Under the pieces are notes generated by a model, which made no database searches, was not told the origin of the DNA, and was given only the letters and a program-made list of their open reading frames with translations. From the NCBI RefSeq assembly GCF_904849725.1, contig NC_058524.1:492068763-492132762 (forward strand): a DNA stretch of 64,000 nucleotides. Direction: 5' to 3'. The translations under genes were made by a program, and so were the position numbers. Positions 1 through 9,094 of this stretch are shown here, piece after piece. Source of the stretch: Hordeum vulgare subsp. vulgare (lineage: Eukaryota > Streptophyta > Magnoliopsida > Poales > Poaceae). Position 1 is the first letter of the stretch. Every line of letters begins with the position of its first letter.

Positions 1-50
1 CATTTTTTAGGATAATTAGCTAACTATTTCTTTGTTGGGTAAAATAAGCT

Positions 51-265
51 ACGTAGAAGAAGAAAGAGAATAAGCAAGAAGAGAAGAAGAAGGAGAAGAA
101 ACAGAAGAAGGAGAGAAGAAGAAAAAGGAGAAGAGAAGGAGAAGGAGAAGAAGAAGGAGAAGAAGGAGGAGAGAATAAGAAGAAGGAGAAGAAGGAGGGC
201 TCCTTCTCCTTCTTCTCCTTCTTCTTCTCCTTCTTCTCTTCTTTTTCTTTGCTTCTTCGTACTTC
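51..265. repeat. Purine tract followed by pyrimidine tract
   Basis: A GAA/GGA-rich run on the + strand (about 51-198) switches at about 198 to a CTT/TCC-rich run that ends near 265. The two halves are reverse complements of each other in register near the switch, so either strand could fold into a long hairpin. No protein should be read from it; the open frames here are low-complexity artefacts. It sits beside the 3' part of the broken CACTA gene and recalls the purine tract at 15745-16320. Confidence 0.85.
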
Positions 266-418
266 TTTTCATTTTTCCTATTCCAATTGAGCTCATTATG
301 TCATTTTGAGCTAAATTAGCTAAGTTATGAAACTAGTGGTTTCACTAACTATTTTTCCTAGTAGAAATGAAGTAGGAGCTTATTATATCATTTTGGAGAA
401 AACTTACCACAGTGGTCA

Positions 419-2845
419 TCAAGGAGGAGAAACACCAGGGTTGCTCGCGTCGTCTTCGTTTGGAGATGGTTGCCCTAGAGAAGGGTCGTGCGATGCCGCT
501 TGGGAGTTATTCTGCAGAAAATATATTTTGCAATGTATCAGTTAGCATGATGACACTCAGTTGTTAATACTAGTTTATAATGACCATTGAAATGAAACTC
601 ATTGTAGAGAAGAGGGGCATCGACGGAGTTGCTTGACCGGTCTTCTCGCACATAGACTGCACATTTGGTTTTGAAGAGTCAGTTGTATTAGTTAGTAATG
701 AAACAGACATTGCAAACATGATTTGGCTAATGTAAAAAAGAAACTTACCACAATAATCTCGTACATGGCCAGGTGAGCTGCCTCATTCTGGGCCCTCTCC
801 TCCTCAATCAACCGAGTCGTGGTCCGTTCCCTTTCCTCAAGAGCAGCCTGAAGAGCAGCCTGGCTTGCCAATCTCTCTTTCTCAAGAGCAGCATGGTTTG
901 CCGCTCTCTTCTTTCCGAAGAGCAACCTGCAACACCATTCCTCGTTACCACAGTAATGATCGATGGCCACACACACAATAAAATGGATGAAAGTTTCCTG
1001 ACTCTGTACAATTAACCTCGATGGCAAGATCGATTGGCCGTGCACGAGGCGTTATCTCAGGACAGGAGCTCGACTGACGCGCCTTGATCTTCGGGAGAGT
1101 GAGTGGAAAACTTATTATCCCATCTCCAATGCTTATGGAGCCATGTGGCCTCCCGCCACTTGATATCATCACCAGCTCTGGATCCAAAGGTTCTTGGCTC
1201 GGGTTAAAGTCTCCGTCTTATTGTGATGCGCCTAAAAGAGAGGAACAAAGTATTAGTAAGGCGCTCAAGCTAGCATGAAGACTGAATTTCATGAATCATG
1301 AAGCAAACCACATACCCATTTTCGTCCGAACTGAAGTAAGTTGGCGCTGCCTTGATGGTCTGGCACACCAACCATTTGGCTATGCTGATCCTTCGCATTG
1401 TCGTGGACGGCTCGCCAGTTGCCTGTGCACCACTCATCCACCAACGCCTCCCAACAATCCATCTTATCTGCACACCATCTCGGGGGCACCTATAAGTTAT
1501 TAGAAAGAATTTTGAGCGCTACACCTATGAATCAAATCAACAAAACTACGTACAAGTCCTTAAGAATAGGTAATTACCTTCATGTACTACTCCTTCTTCA
1601 CATACTTTCCGCGACACTCCTTCTTCTGCTTCTCAAGACCACGCGAGGCGTAGTAGTCTCAAATAGCTTGCGGCCGAGCCTCGTGGCATAAGTTCTGTAA
1701 TAACCGCCTACACTCAGCCTCGATAACCTTGGCTGCCTCCTCCTCATATCCCTCCTCACACCTATAGAACGTCTGCAATCAAATGAGACAACACATATTA
1801 GTACAATAATTAGCTATATTATTAATTTTAGATTGTGTAAAAGCATAATTTACCCAAAAGTTGTTGATCACCATCTCGGCCCTCGTGTGGCACAAGACAC
1901 CATCTATAATCTCCTCCGGCGGGGCATGCGTAGCCTCGTAGTGCTCCAAGGTAAATCCTAGTGTAGGAACCTGGCCCTCACTAGGCAACGTGACAAACCC
2001 CGGGAAATTTGTCCGGCAAAGCACACCAAGGATGTTGTTCGGCTTGCGGACTCCACGAGGGTGTGTCCATCCCCTGTAGTATGATAAGGTCAACGCATTC
2101 GATATTTGAAGAAACTTGAGCACAAAAGCTAAAAAAAGAGTAAATGTACTTCCCTATGCCCTTCACGATTAATCACCGGCCTCTTCTGCCGCGTAGCCGG
2201 CACGATCGGGAGACGTGTACTACCACTCTTGTACATGGTGGCCCTGTCCACCTGCACGTCACCCTCACTATCCGCAGACTCATCCCCGCCATTAACAGAA
2301 TAGCCACCCGGACCCTCGTTCCAATCCGGCACCTCGGTCTGATCCGGCCAGGCAAGCCATTCAGACGTCTCCACGTTGGCCGAAGCCTGTGTGGCAGGAG
2401 TCTCGTTGGACGTAGCCTCAAGAACCGGAGTCTCGTCGGCCGAAGGCACCTCGAGCCGAGGCTGATCCTGGACCGGAGTTTCATGGGCTGAATGCCCGTC
2501 CACCCGATGCTCCTGGACCGGAGTCCCCATAGCCTCCACCGCAAATGGGTCCACCATAGTAGTCATGTGCTCGGGTGAATGAGCTGGTGGTGGTGCCGAG
2601 TACGGCGCAATAGTCCACCTACCTCTTTCGCGGCCACCACCTCTCCCTGTACCCTTCCCCTTCTTCCCTACCTGACCAACACCTCTCCCAGTGGGCAATG
2701 CCGCCGACAAAGAAGCACCCACGGGTGGTGTTGTCATACTGTCTACCAAGGCTCTACGGAGAGATAGGGGTGGAACGTAAGTACCACCCCTCGTGCAGGC
2801 CACCAAAGAAGAACCCGTCGAGCGATCTGGACCCACGCCCACCAT
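419..2845 (-). pseudogene. Plant transposase, En/Spm type (Transposase_24-like), multi-exon
   Basis: TNPA-like accessory protein of CACTA elements, expected to bind transposon DNA in the nucleus. Reading from ATG at 2845, the first exon is low-complexity (Gly/Lys/Arg-rich, then repeated ETPV/ETPA motifs) and ends near 2140 with VINREGHRE. Further exon-like blocks follow: 2113-1853 (GWTHPRGVRKPNN, then HTRAEMVINNFW), 1773-1570 (RCEEGYEEEAAKVIEAEC, then RGLEKQKKECRGKYVKKEY), 1490-1310 (WCADKMDCWEALVDEWCTG) and 870-750 (EERERTTTRLIEEERAQN). The last block, 511-419 (SHDPSLGQPSPNEDDASNP and a stop), follows a TTTCTGCAG acceptor. The W-x-x-LV-x-EW pattern is typical of Transposase_24. Exon edges are approximate. 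The block around 1200-1060 has at least one in-frame stop, so I call it a pseudogene, though a spliced product is not excluded. Confidence 0.55.
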
Positions 2846-2877
2846 CTTACAACACCTGCTGACCTTCCATGATAAAG

Positions 2878-2967
2878 ATTAAAAGAAATTAGTACAACAT
2901 AAAAAATTGAATAACTGACATGAATAATAATATGTACATATATCATTTAAGTTGGGAATCTTACAAA
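2878..2967. other. AT-rich spacer, no feature seen
   Basis: Short AT-rich gap between the start of the Transposase_24-like gene and the stop codon of the chimeric frame that crosses the 3086 breakpoint. I see nothing functional in it. Confidence 0.4.
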
Positions 2968-3085
2968 CTAATAATCATCATCAATAAATGCATCATCATC
3001 ATCAGTATCACGCATGTATTCATGAATGACGTGCTCATCGGGTTCAACGGCATGATGTTGTGGAAGGCCTTTCTGTAACCGGTCC

Positions 3086-4756
3086 ACCTCATCGGGAAAG
3101 ACGTCCGGGTATTCACAGACTATTGGCACTCGGTCGAGTCCTTCCTCTGATAGGCTGTTAACTCGTGGTACTCGAGTGGGTACTGGCTCAGAGACATACT
3201 TCACTTTGACCCCTTGGTCACTTGTCATAGTAATGGCCCTGTTGGCACAGTCCAAGATGCTTTGATTCTTGGCCAACCAGTCCATGTTGAGAATTACTTC
3301 TAGGCCTTGCGACTTAAGCACAATGAGATCCGCTGAGAAGCTCGTCCCATTGATAACTATCCCGACCTTCCTACACCCTAGGTTGGTCCTCAAAACTGCT
3401 CCCGGGGTTTGAATTGCCATATGCCCATGAAGCAAGGTAGGTTTTAGACCACACTTTTCCGCAAACTTTTGCATAACAACAGAATGTGAAGCACCACAAT
3501 CAAACAATACTGTTGCTGGGGTAGATTTGACGAGGAACGTACCCAGAATGCAGTCCGGGTCTTCCTGTGCCTCTTCTGCGGAAATGTGATTAATCCATCC
3601 CATGTTGTGATACTGCTGATTGCGGGCAGCCTGGTTCCTGCCTGGTGCTCCTTGGCCTGGATTTGGCGCATTGGGGCGCGAAGCATCGGGTTTCTTGTTG
3701 GGGCACTGCCTGGAATTGTGCCATCTGTGTCCACACCCGAAACAGGTAAATTGCGCTGGAAGGTTGGTCTTTCCCCCACCGTTATTTGGCGGAGTGCTTG
3801 CTGTCTTGGCGTTGACTTGCTGCTCAGGTTGGTAATTCTGGCGAAATGTCGGATGCTTGTATTGTTGTTGCTGATAGTTCGATCTTGCCGGGGCTGACTG
3901 CCATGGTCGTGGTTTTGAGCTAATCGGTCCTCCACTACCCATTAGCTTGCGCTTAAGGGTGTCGTCCATTGCATGAAGCTTGTCTTCCAACATAAGAGCC
4001 TTATTCACCAGGTCACTGAAGGCCCGGCATTCACAAACAACCAGCAGATACTCGAGTGACTGCTGCAGTCCTTCCATAAAGCGTTCCACTTTGGCAGCCT
4101 CAGTGCTGACGTCTTCAGGTGCATGTATTGATAGGAGGTTGAATTTCTGCAAATACTCCTTGACAGATCCACTACCTTGCCTTAAGGCTCGGAATTCTCG
4201 CTTCTTAATGGTCATCATTCCTGGAGGAATGTGAGCAGCGTGGAATCCATCCTTGAACATGGCCCAAGTGATGACTTACCCGGCTTGCATGATCTGAAAT
4301 CCATCCCACCAGGCTCTGGTTGTGCCTCCGAGACAGTGAGTTGCAAAGAGGACTTTATCGTGGTCATCAGTGCGCTTGACCAGTGCGAGAAGGTCTTTAA
4401 TAGTGTGGATCCAATCATCGGCATCCAAGGGTTCAGTCATATCCGTTAATATGGGTGGCGTAGTCCGCATAAACTCAGAGAGAGTTGAGCGATCGTTGCC
4501 ATTCCCGTTCTGCGGCGGGTGGTTCACCAGGGTTTGAGCCAGTTGCCGGATAGCGGTATTGTTGGCTTGATGCTCCTCTCAAAGAGCTTGAAGGAACTAA
4601 GCCATGGTCAAGCTTTCAGGAGGAGGCGGTGGCGGTGGAATCGTCTTGCTGCGCGTGGTGATGTCCAGCTTGAGCTTCCCCTCTGGTTCCCTGCTGCTGT
4701 CCTGAAGAGGCAGAGCTGGGGTTGCCGAAGGTGCTTTTGCGAGTTGCATTCACCAT
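3086..4756 (-). pseudogene. gag-pol: Gypsy A gag and protease (N-terminal polyprotein fragment)
   Basis: Capsid-nucleocapsid plus aspartic protease of a Ty3/gypsy element. The start is probably the ATG at 4756-4754 (MVNATRKS), near the beginning of a Gln/Pro-rich N-terminus. The capsid domain spans roughly 4500-3950, with DDWIHTIKDLL, ATHCLGGTTRAWWDGF and FRALRQGSGSVKEYLQKF. One CCHC zinc knuckle lies near 3730 (CFGCGHRWHNSRQC, spacing CX2CX4HX4C). The protease active-site region is LFDCGAS near 3510; the family usually has D-S/T-G, so Cys replaces Ser/Thr at the second position. Disabling lesions are a stop in the N-terminal part near 4660-4600, a stop right after DGFQIMQAG near 4276, and loss of everything after the CEYPDVFPDEV pol linker at about 3086. 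From there the frame runs into foreign CACTA sequence until 2968. Confidence 0.8.
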
Positions 4757-5026
4757 CCTGTCAGGGGAGCAGATAGGTCAATTTTGCCAAACTTGTTGCA
4801 CTCGACAGGGATGACGTTCTAGTAAAGGGGTCTGGTGTCATGCATGTGTGCAAGATTTGTATGAAAATGGTTTGAAAAGAACTAATGCATTAAATTTAAA
4901 ACAAGTGATGTAGTCGCTCACAAGGTGCTTAAGGCAGAATGCGACTTGCATCCAACAGGTTTACAAAACATCCAGGGTCATAAAATCCTGATACAAGAAC
5001 TCCTACGCTCGATACATTCTACGTTT

Positions 5027-5809
5027 CTAAGCGATCGACTGTGCGGTCTCATAAGCTGGCTCTGTGGGATCTTCTTCTTCATCTTCCTCTCTATCTTCAT
5101 CTTCATTAGTCCTTCCCTTCCTTGAGGGAGTACGGGAAGGAAGAGGACCATCTCGACGTATCTTGGTTGGCGAGGTAGCGAAGAGTTCAGTGTACTCTTC
5201 TGCGGTTAATCGACGACTGGGAAGAGGAACGGCCTGAAGCAGGGGTATTCCTCCTCGGAAAGCAAAGCCAGGTGATATTATGGGTGCTTCTTGTTTCTTC
5301 ACCTTGCGATTCTTCATGTTCTCCATACGAAGTAGGTCTTTGACTTGGTGCAACTCTTGGCGGATCCTAGTCGACTCCTTGATCGAAAGATGCGTCAAGG
5401 TGTGTGAGGAGAGACTGAAGTAGGTCTGAAACCTCAATGGCGTCCCGTCATCGGATGAGGGGTTGAGTGTCCAACTCCCGTCTACCTTTTCTTTAACAAA
5501 AGTTAGGTGACGAGTAGATGGCTCGTCCGCCATCTCAGGAAGGATGTCGCGGAGTCGCACGAGTGCCTCTCGTGCTGCAGTCTCCACGGCCAACATCAGA
5601 TCCTCCATTTGTGGCCCTTCAAAGAACCAGCTAGTTGGGGAGTCGTTAGCCTTCACTATCACGTCCATGTGATACTCCTTGGTGTCGGCGTTGACCCAGT
5701 GTTTGTGGTCGAGGAAGATGGGCGTGCGACGTACTTGACACATCTCGAGGCTATCGGGTGAAAGCAGAGGGAAGCCCGTTTCTAGAAGCATCTTAGGTAC
5801 GGCAGCCAT
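5027..5809 (-). CDS. Gypsy A accessory ORF between primer-binding site and gag
   Basis: A 260-residue open frame with ATG at 5809, just 3' of the primer-binding site and upstream of gag on the same strand. Its function is unknown to me; similar frames occur in many grass gypsy elements. The middle has VETAAREALVRLRDILPEM, then a helical stretch with RIRQELHQVKDLLRMENMKN, a Lys/Arg-rich block and a very acidic tail (EDEDREEDEEEDPTEP). No signal peptide, zinc motif or catalytic motif is visible. The frame is intact, unlike the gag beside it. A related but broken frame lies in gypsy C at 40207-40662. It could be a structural or nucleic-acid-associated accessory protein, but that is a guess. Confidence 0.6.
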   Translation of the reverse strand: MAAVPKMLLETGFPLLSPDSLEMCQVRRTPIFLDHKHWVNADTKEYHMDVIVKANDSPTSWFFEGPQMEDLMLAVETAAREALVRLRDILPEMADEPSTRHLTFVKEKVDGSWTLNPSSDDGTPLRFQTYFSLSSHTLTHLSIKESTRIRQELHQVKDLLRMENMKNRKVKKQEAPIISPGFAFRGGIPLLQAVPLPSRRLTAEEYTELFATSPTKIRRDGPLPSRTPSRKGRTNEDEDREEDEEEDPTEPAYETAQSIA

Positions 5810-5929
5810 CTACAAGGTGTAGAGGAGAGGGTTAGAAATATTTAGTGGGTGCGGTTCTCGGGTCAATCTATGTGCACTAATCATTTCGGCTATCGTCCAT
5901 GCTACCTAAGGCTTCCTATAGTCAGGATG

Positions 5930-5941
5930 GCTCTGATACCA
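5930..5941 (-). promoter_or_regulatory. Gypsy A primer-binding site (initiator Met tRNA)
   Basis: Minus-strand TGGTATCAGAGC, the perfect 12-base complement of the 3' end of plant initiator tRNA-Met. It lies six bases inside the LTR end at about 5948. It fixes both the orientation (minus) and the inner boundary of the 5' LTR. Confidence 0.92.
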
Positions 5942-5947
5942 GATCTC

Positions 5948-6847
5948 TGGGGACCCCGACTTACTAGTCGAGATCGCCGTGCTTAGTGATCCCAGAGATC
6001 AATGCTCACCGAACACAGATACCGATTAAAAGAGTCTTACATCCAAGTACTGAGTATTACAACGCATGACCGAAGGGTCAAGTTCACAAGACAGGGCCTA
6101 TGGCCAAATCACTCAGATACACTAGTAGCGGAAAACATAGGGCTAAGCGGGTGCCCATGCCATCAAGCGTACACCGACAGGCATTCCGACTCAGAAAGCG
6201 TCCTAGTTCGCAGGGGCGTCTCCAAAGACGTACTCATCTCCAAACTCCGGTCCTTCCATGTCTGGTCAATAACATAACCAGTGGCAAGCCAATGAGTACT
6301 TTGAATGTACTCGCAAACAGCCCATGATATAAACAACGAAAGTGAAGGATAACAATATAATGCATCTTTAGTGTAACTCATCTGGGTGGAATGATCATGA
6401 ATATGCATCAAGTTAAAGAATTACTCTTGAAGAACAGGTTACAGGTATCATTATATCTGTCGAGGGATGAACCATCCGGGTTCACCCTATATGCCAAGTC
6501 ACCGAACTTTGTCATATCATTGCTATCATAGCACCACCTTTCTCAACACCACACACACACACACACTTGGTTTATGCGGAAACAACTCGACGTAGTTTAA
6601 GCAGGATTACCCAACTGTCCTTGACTGTGGACACGGCTATTCGAATAGTTTACACTCTGCAGAGGTAGTACGCTGGAACCTCAAGATCCGAGAAACTTCC
6701 GTGTCATCCACGACTCGCGGTATATCACATACCCGAGGTAAGTACCTGATCAATGCCTTTCCCCTGACGATACTAGACAAAGAGGTCCACTCGATTGGTA
6801 CCCAGCCCACATGTTGTATGTCTTACGAGCACCAACTCTGGACAGTA
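5948..6847 (-). repeat. Gypsy A 5' LTR, inner (3') part
   Basis: Non-coding LTR sequence between the primer-binding site and the insertion point of CACTA-1; it continues at 21511. On the minus strand the LTR appears to end GGGGTCCCCA. A short inverted repeat (GATCTCTGG with CCAGAGATC, about 5943-5999) could form a hairpin at the LTR end. The part at 6548-6566 is a (CA)n run. Bases 6619-6667 carry a block (GTGGACACGGCTA ... ACTCTGCAGAG) also present in the LTRs of gypsy C. Confidence 0.75.
6548..6566. repeat. (CA)n microsatellite
   Basis: About nine CA dinucleotides in the LTR of gypsy A. Confidence 0.9.
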
Positions 6848-6879
6848 CACTAGGGGAAAACGGGCCTTTGGCCTGGACC

Positions 6880-7095
6880 CTTTAGTCACGCCTGCCTCTG
6901 GGCCGGGTCTAAAGGCCAGGCCACGTCGCCCCAATTCCCAATGCCTCCCTCGAGGCTTTAGTCCTGGCCCGTAAGGAACCTTTAGTCCCGGTTCGTGTCC
7001 CAAACCGGGACTAAAGGGCTACGCGGTTGGAAGCCCGCATGTGCGCCACCTTTAGTCCCAGTTTGTGTCTCAAACCAGGACAAAAGTCCTCTGCC
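6880..7095. repeat. CACTA-1 left subterminal palindromic repeats
   Basis: Several copies of CTTTAGTCCCGGTT ... AACCGGGACTAAAG in palindromic pairs (for example 6980-7018 and 7050-7086) and degenerate copies from 6888. In En/Spm the equivalent subterminal repeats bind TNPA; that role is inferred here. Confidence 0.8.
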
Positions 7096-7103
7096 TATAT
7101 ATA
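7096..7103 (+). promoter_or_regulatory. TATA box of the CACTA-1 transposase gene
   Basis: TATATATA directly after the left subterminal repeats and about 300 bases before the transposase ATG at 7400. A CT-rich leader follows, as in many plant promoters. Confidence 0.6.
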
Positions 7104-7421
7104 GCACAACCCCCCTCTCCCCTCTTCCTTGCATTTTTCTTGGATGGAGGATTATGGGTGGGTGCTTGCTCTCCACTTTTTTTGATGCACTAGAGGTGTT
7201 TGTTGAAATGTGTGTTAGAGCGATGCCGCTTCAGTTCACCGAACACAGCTACGATATGAGATGCCTGAGCCACGCTTAAACCTCTTCCTCTTTATTTCTA
7301 CTTATTCTAAAAGGTTAGAAACTATATTTCCTCGTTTAGACCGTGCGGTACTAAATTTTAGGATCGTGATTGTATTTGATATACTGTCGTATAACACAGA
7401 TGAGCCATCCATGGATGTACG

Positions 7422-9094
7422 TGTTGGAAATATGCCCTAGAGGCAATAATAAATTAGTTATTATTATATTTCTTTGTTCATGATAATCGTTTATTATCCA
7501 TGCTATAATTGTATTGAATGAAGACTTATATACATGTGTGGATAAATAGACAAAACACTGTCCATAGCAAGCCTCTAGTTGGCTAGCCAGTTGATCAAAG
7601 ATAGTCAGGGTCTTATGATTATGAACAAGGTGTTGTTGCTTGATAACTGGAGGAATGCTTTGTGTGTATCAAACGTCGAAACGTAACTGGGTGACTATAA
7701 AGATGCTCTACAGGTATCTCCGAAGGTGTTCGTTGAGTTAGTATGGATCGAGACTGGGATTTGTCACTCCGTGTGAAGGAGAGGTATCTCGGGGCCCACT
7801 CGGTAATACAACATCACACACAAGCCTTGCAAGCAATGTGACTTAGTGTAAGTTGCGGGATCTTGTATTACGGAACGAGTAAAGAGACTTGTCGATAAAC
7901 GAGATTGAAATAGGTATGCGGATACTGACAATCGAATCTCGGGCAAGTAACATACCGGAGGACAAAGGGAATGACATACGGGATTATATGAATCCTTGGC
8001 ACTGAGGTTCAAATGATAAGATCTTCGTAGAATATGTAGGATCCAACATGGGCATCCAGGTCCCACTATTGGATATTGACCGAGGAGTCACTTGGGTCAT
8101 GTCTCCAGAGTTCTCGAACCCGCAGGGTCTGCACACTTAAGGTTCAATGTTGTTTTATGCGTATTTGAGTTATATGGTTGGTTACCGAATGTTGTTCGGA
8201 GTCCCATATGAGATCACGGACGTCACGAGGGTTTCCGGAATGGTCCGGAAACGAAGATTGATATATAGGATGACCTCATTTGATTACCGGAAGGTTTTCG
8301 GAGTTTCCGGGAATGTACCGGGAATGACGAATGGGTTCCGGGTGTTCACCCGGGGGGGGGGGGGGGGCAACCCACCCCGGGGAAGCCCATAGGCCTTGGG
8401 GATGGCGCACCAGCCCTTAGTGGACAACCCAAGAAGGCCCTATGCGCCATAAGAAGAAAATCAAAGAGAAAACAAAAAAAAGAGGAGGTGGGAAAGGAGA
8501 GAAGGACTCCACCTTCCAAACCTAGTTGTACTCGGTTTGGAAGGGGAGGACTTCCCCCCTTGGCTCGGCCGAACTCCTTGGGGGTCCTTGGACCCCAAGG
8601 AAAGGCTCCCCCTCTTCCACCTATATATACGGAGGTTTTAGGGCTGATTTGAGACAACTTTTCCACGGCAGCCCGACCACATACCTCCATGGTTTTTCCT
8701 CTAGATCACGTTTCTGCGGAGCTCGGGCGGAGCCCTGCTGAGATTAGATCACCACCAACCTCCGGAGCACCGTCACGCTGCCGGAGAACTCATCTACCTC
8801 TCCGTCTCTCTTGCTGGATCAAGAAGGCCGAGATCATCGTCGAGCTGTACGTGTGCTGAACGAGGAGGTGTCGTCCGTTCGGCACTAGATCGTGGGACTA
8901 ATCACGGGACGGTTCGCGGGGCGGATCGAGGGACGTGAGGACGTTCCACTACATCAACCGCGTTCACTAACGCTTTTTCTGTGCGATCTACAAGGGTACG
9001 TAGATCGAATATCCCCTCTCGTAGATGGACATCACCATGATAGGTCTTCGTGCGCGTAGGAAATTTTTTGTTTCCCATGCGACGTTCCCCAACA
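7422..9094 (+). mobile_element. Solo LTR of a BARE/WIS/Angela-type copia element
   Basis: Begins TGTTGGAAATATGCCC and ends TTCCCCAACA. It is flanked by an exact 5-bp target duplication, GTACG at 7417-7421 and 9095-9099. At 1673 bp it is about 140 bp shorter than the two copia LTRs at 49727 and 60351, through an internal deletion near 7640-7660. With no internal region and intact duplications it is a solo LTR left by LTR-LTR recombination. A TATATATA promoter motif is at 8622-8629 and a run of 16 G lies at 8352-8367. It has disrupted the first exon of the CACTA transposase. Confidence 0.96.
8352..8367 (+). repeat. Poly-G homopolymer (16 bases)
   Basis: Uninterrupted G run inside the solo copia LTR, absent from the other two copia LTRs in the window at the matching place. 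The length may be unreliable for sequencing reasons. Confidence 0.85.

Larger units (their letters stand above)
1..3085 (-). mobile_element. Truncated CACTA (En/Spm) element fragment
   Basis: The only recognisable coding content is an En/Spm-type plant transposase gene read on the minus strand, so this stretch is the internal part of a CACTA element. No CACTA terminus or subterminal repeat is visible: the left side runs out of the window. The right side ends at a breakpoint near 3086, where gypsy gag-pol begins. Between 2968 and about 3085 the minus strand gives an acidic Asp-rich tail (residues DTDDDDAFIDDDY then a stop) that does not resemble gypsy pol and may be the end of an upstream CACTA gene. 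This boundary assignment is inferred from protein similarity, not from target duplications. Confidence 0.55.

Noticed and set aside
2129..2845. Possible ordinary nuclear gene with Pro/Thr-rich protein
   Set aside because: Downstream exons match the En/Spm transposase type, so it is a transposon gene.
8346..8690. 114-codon frame in the solo copia LTR
   Set aside because: Depends on the poly-G run and LTR sequence; not seen in the sister LTRs.
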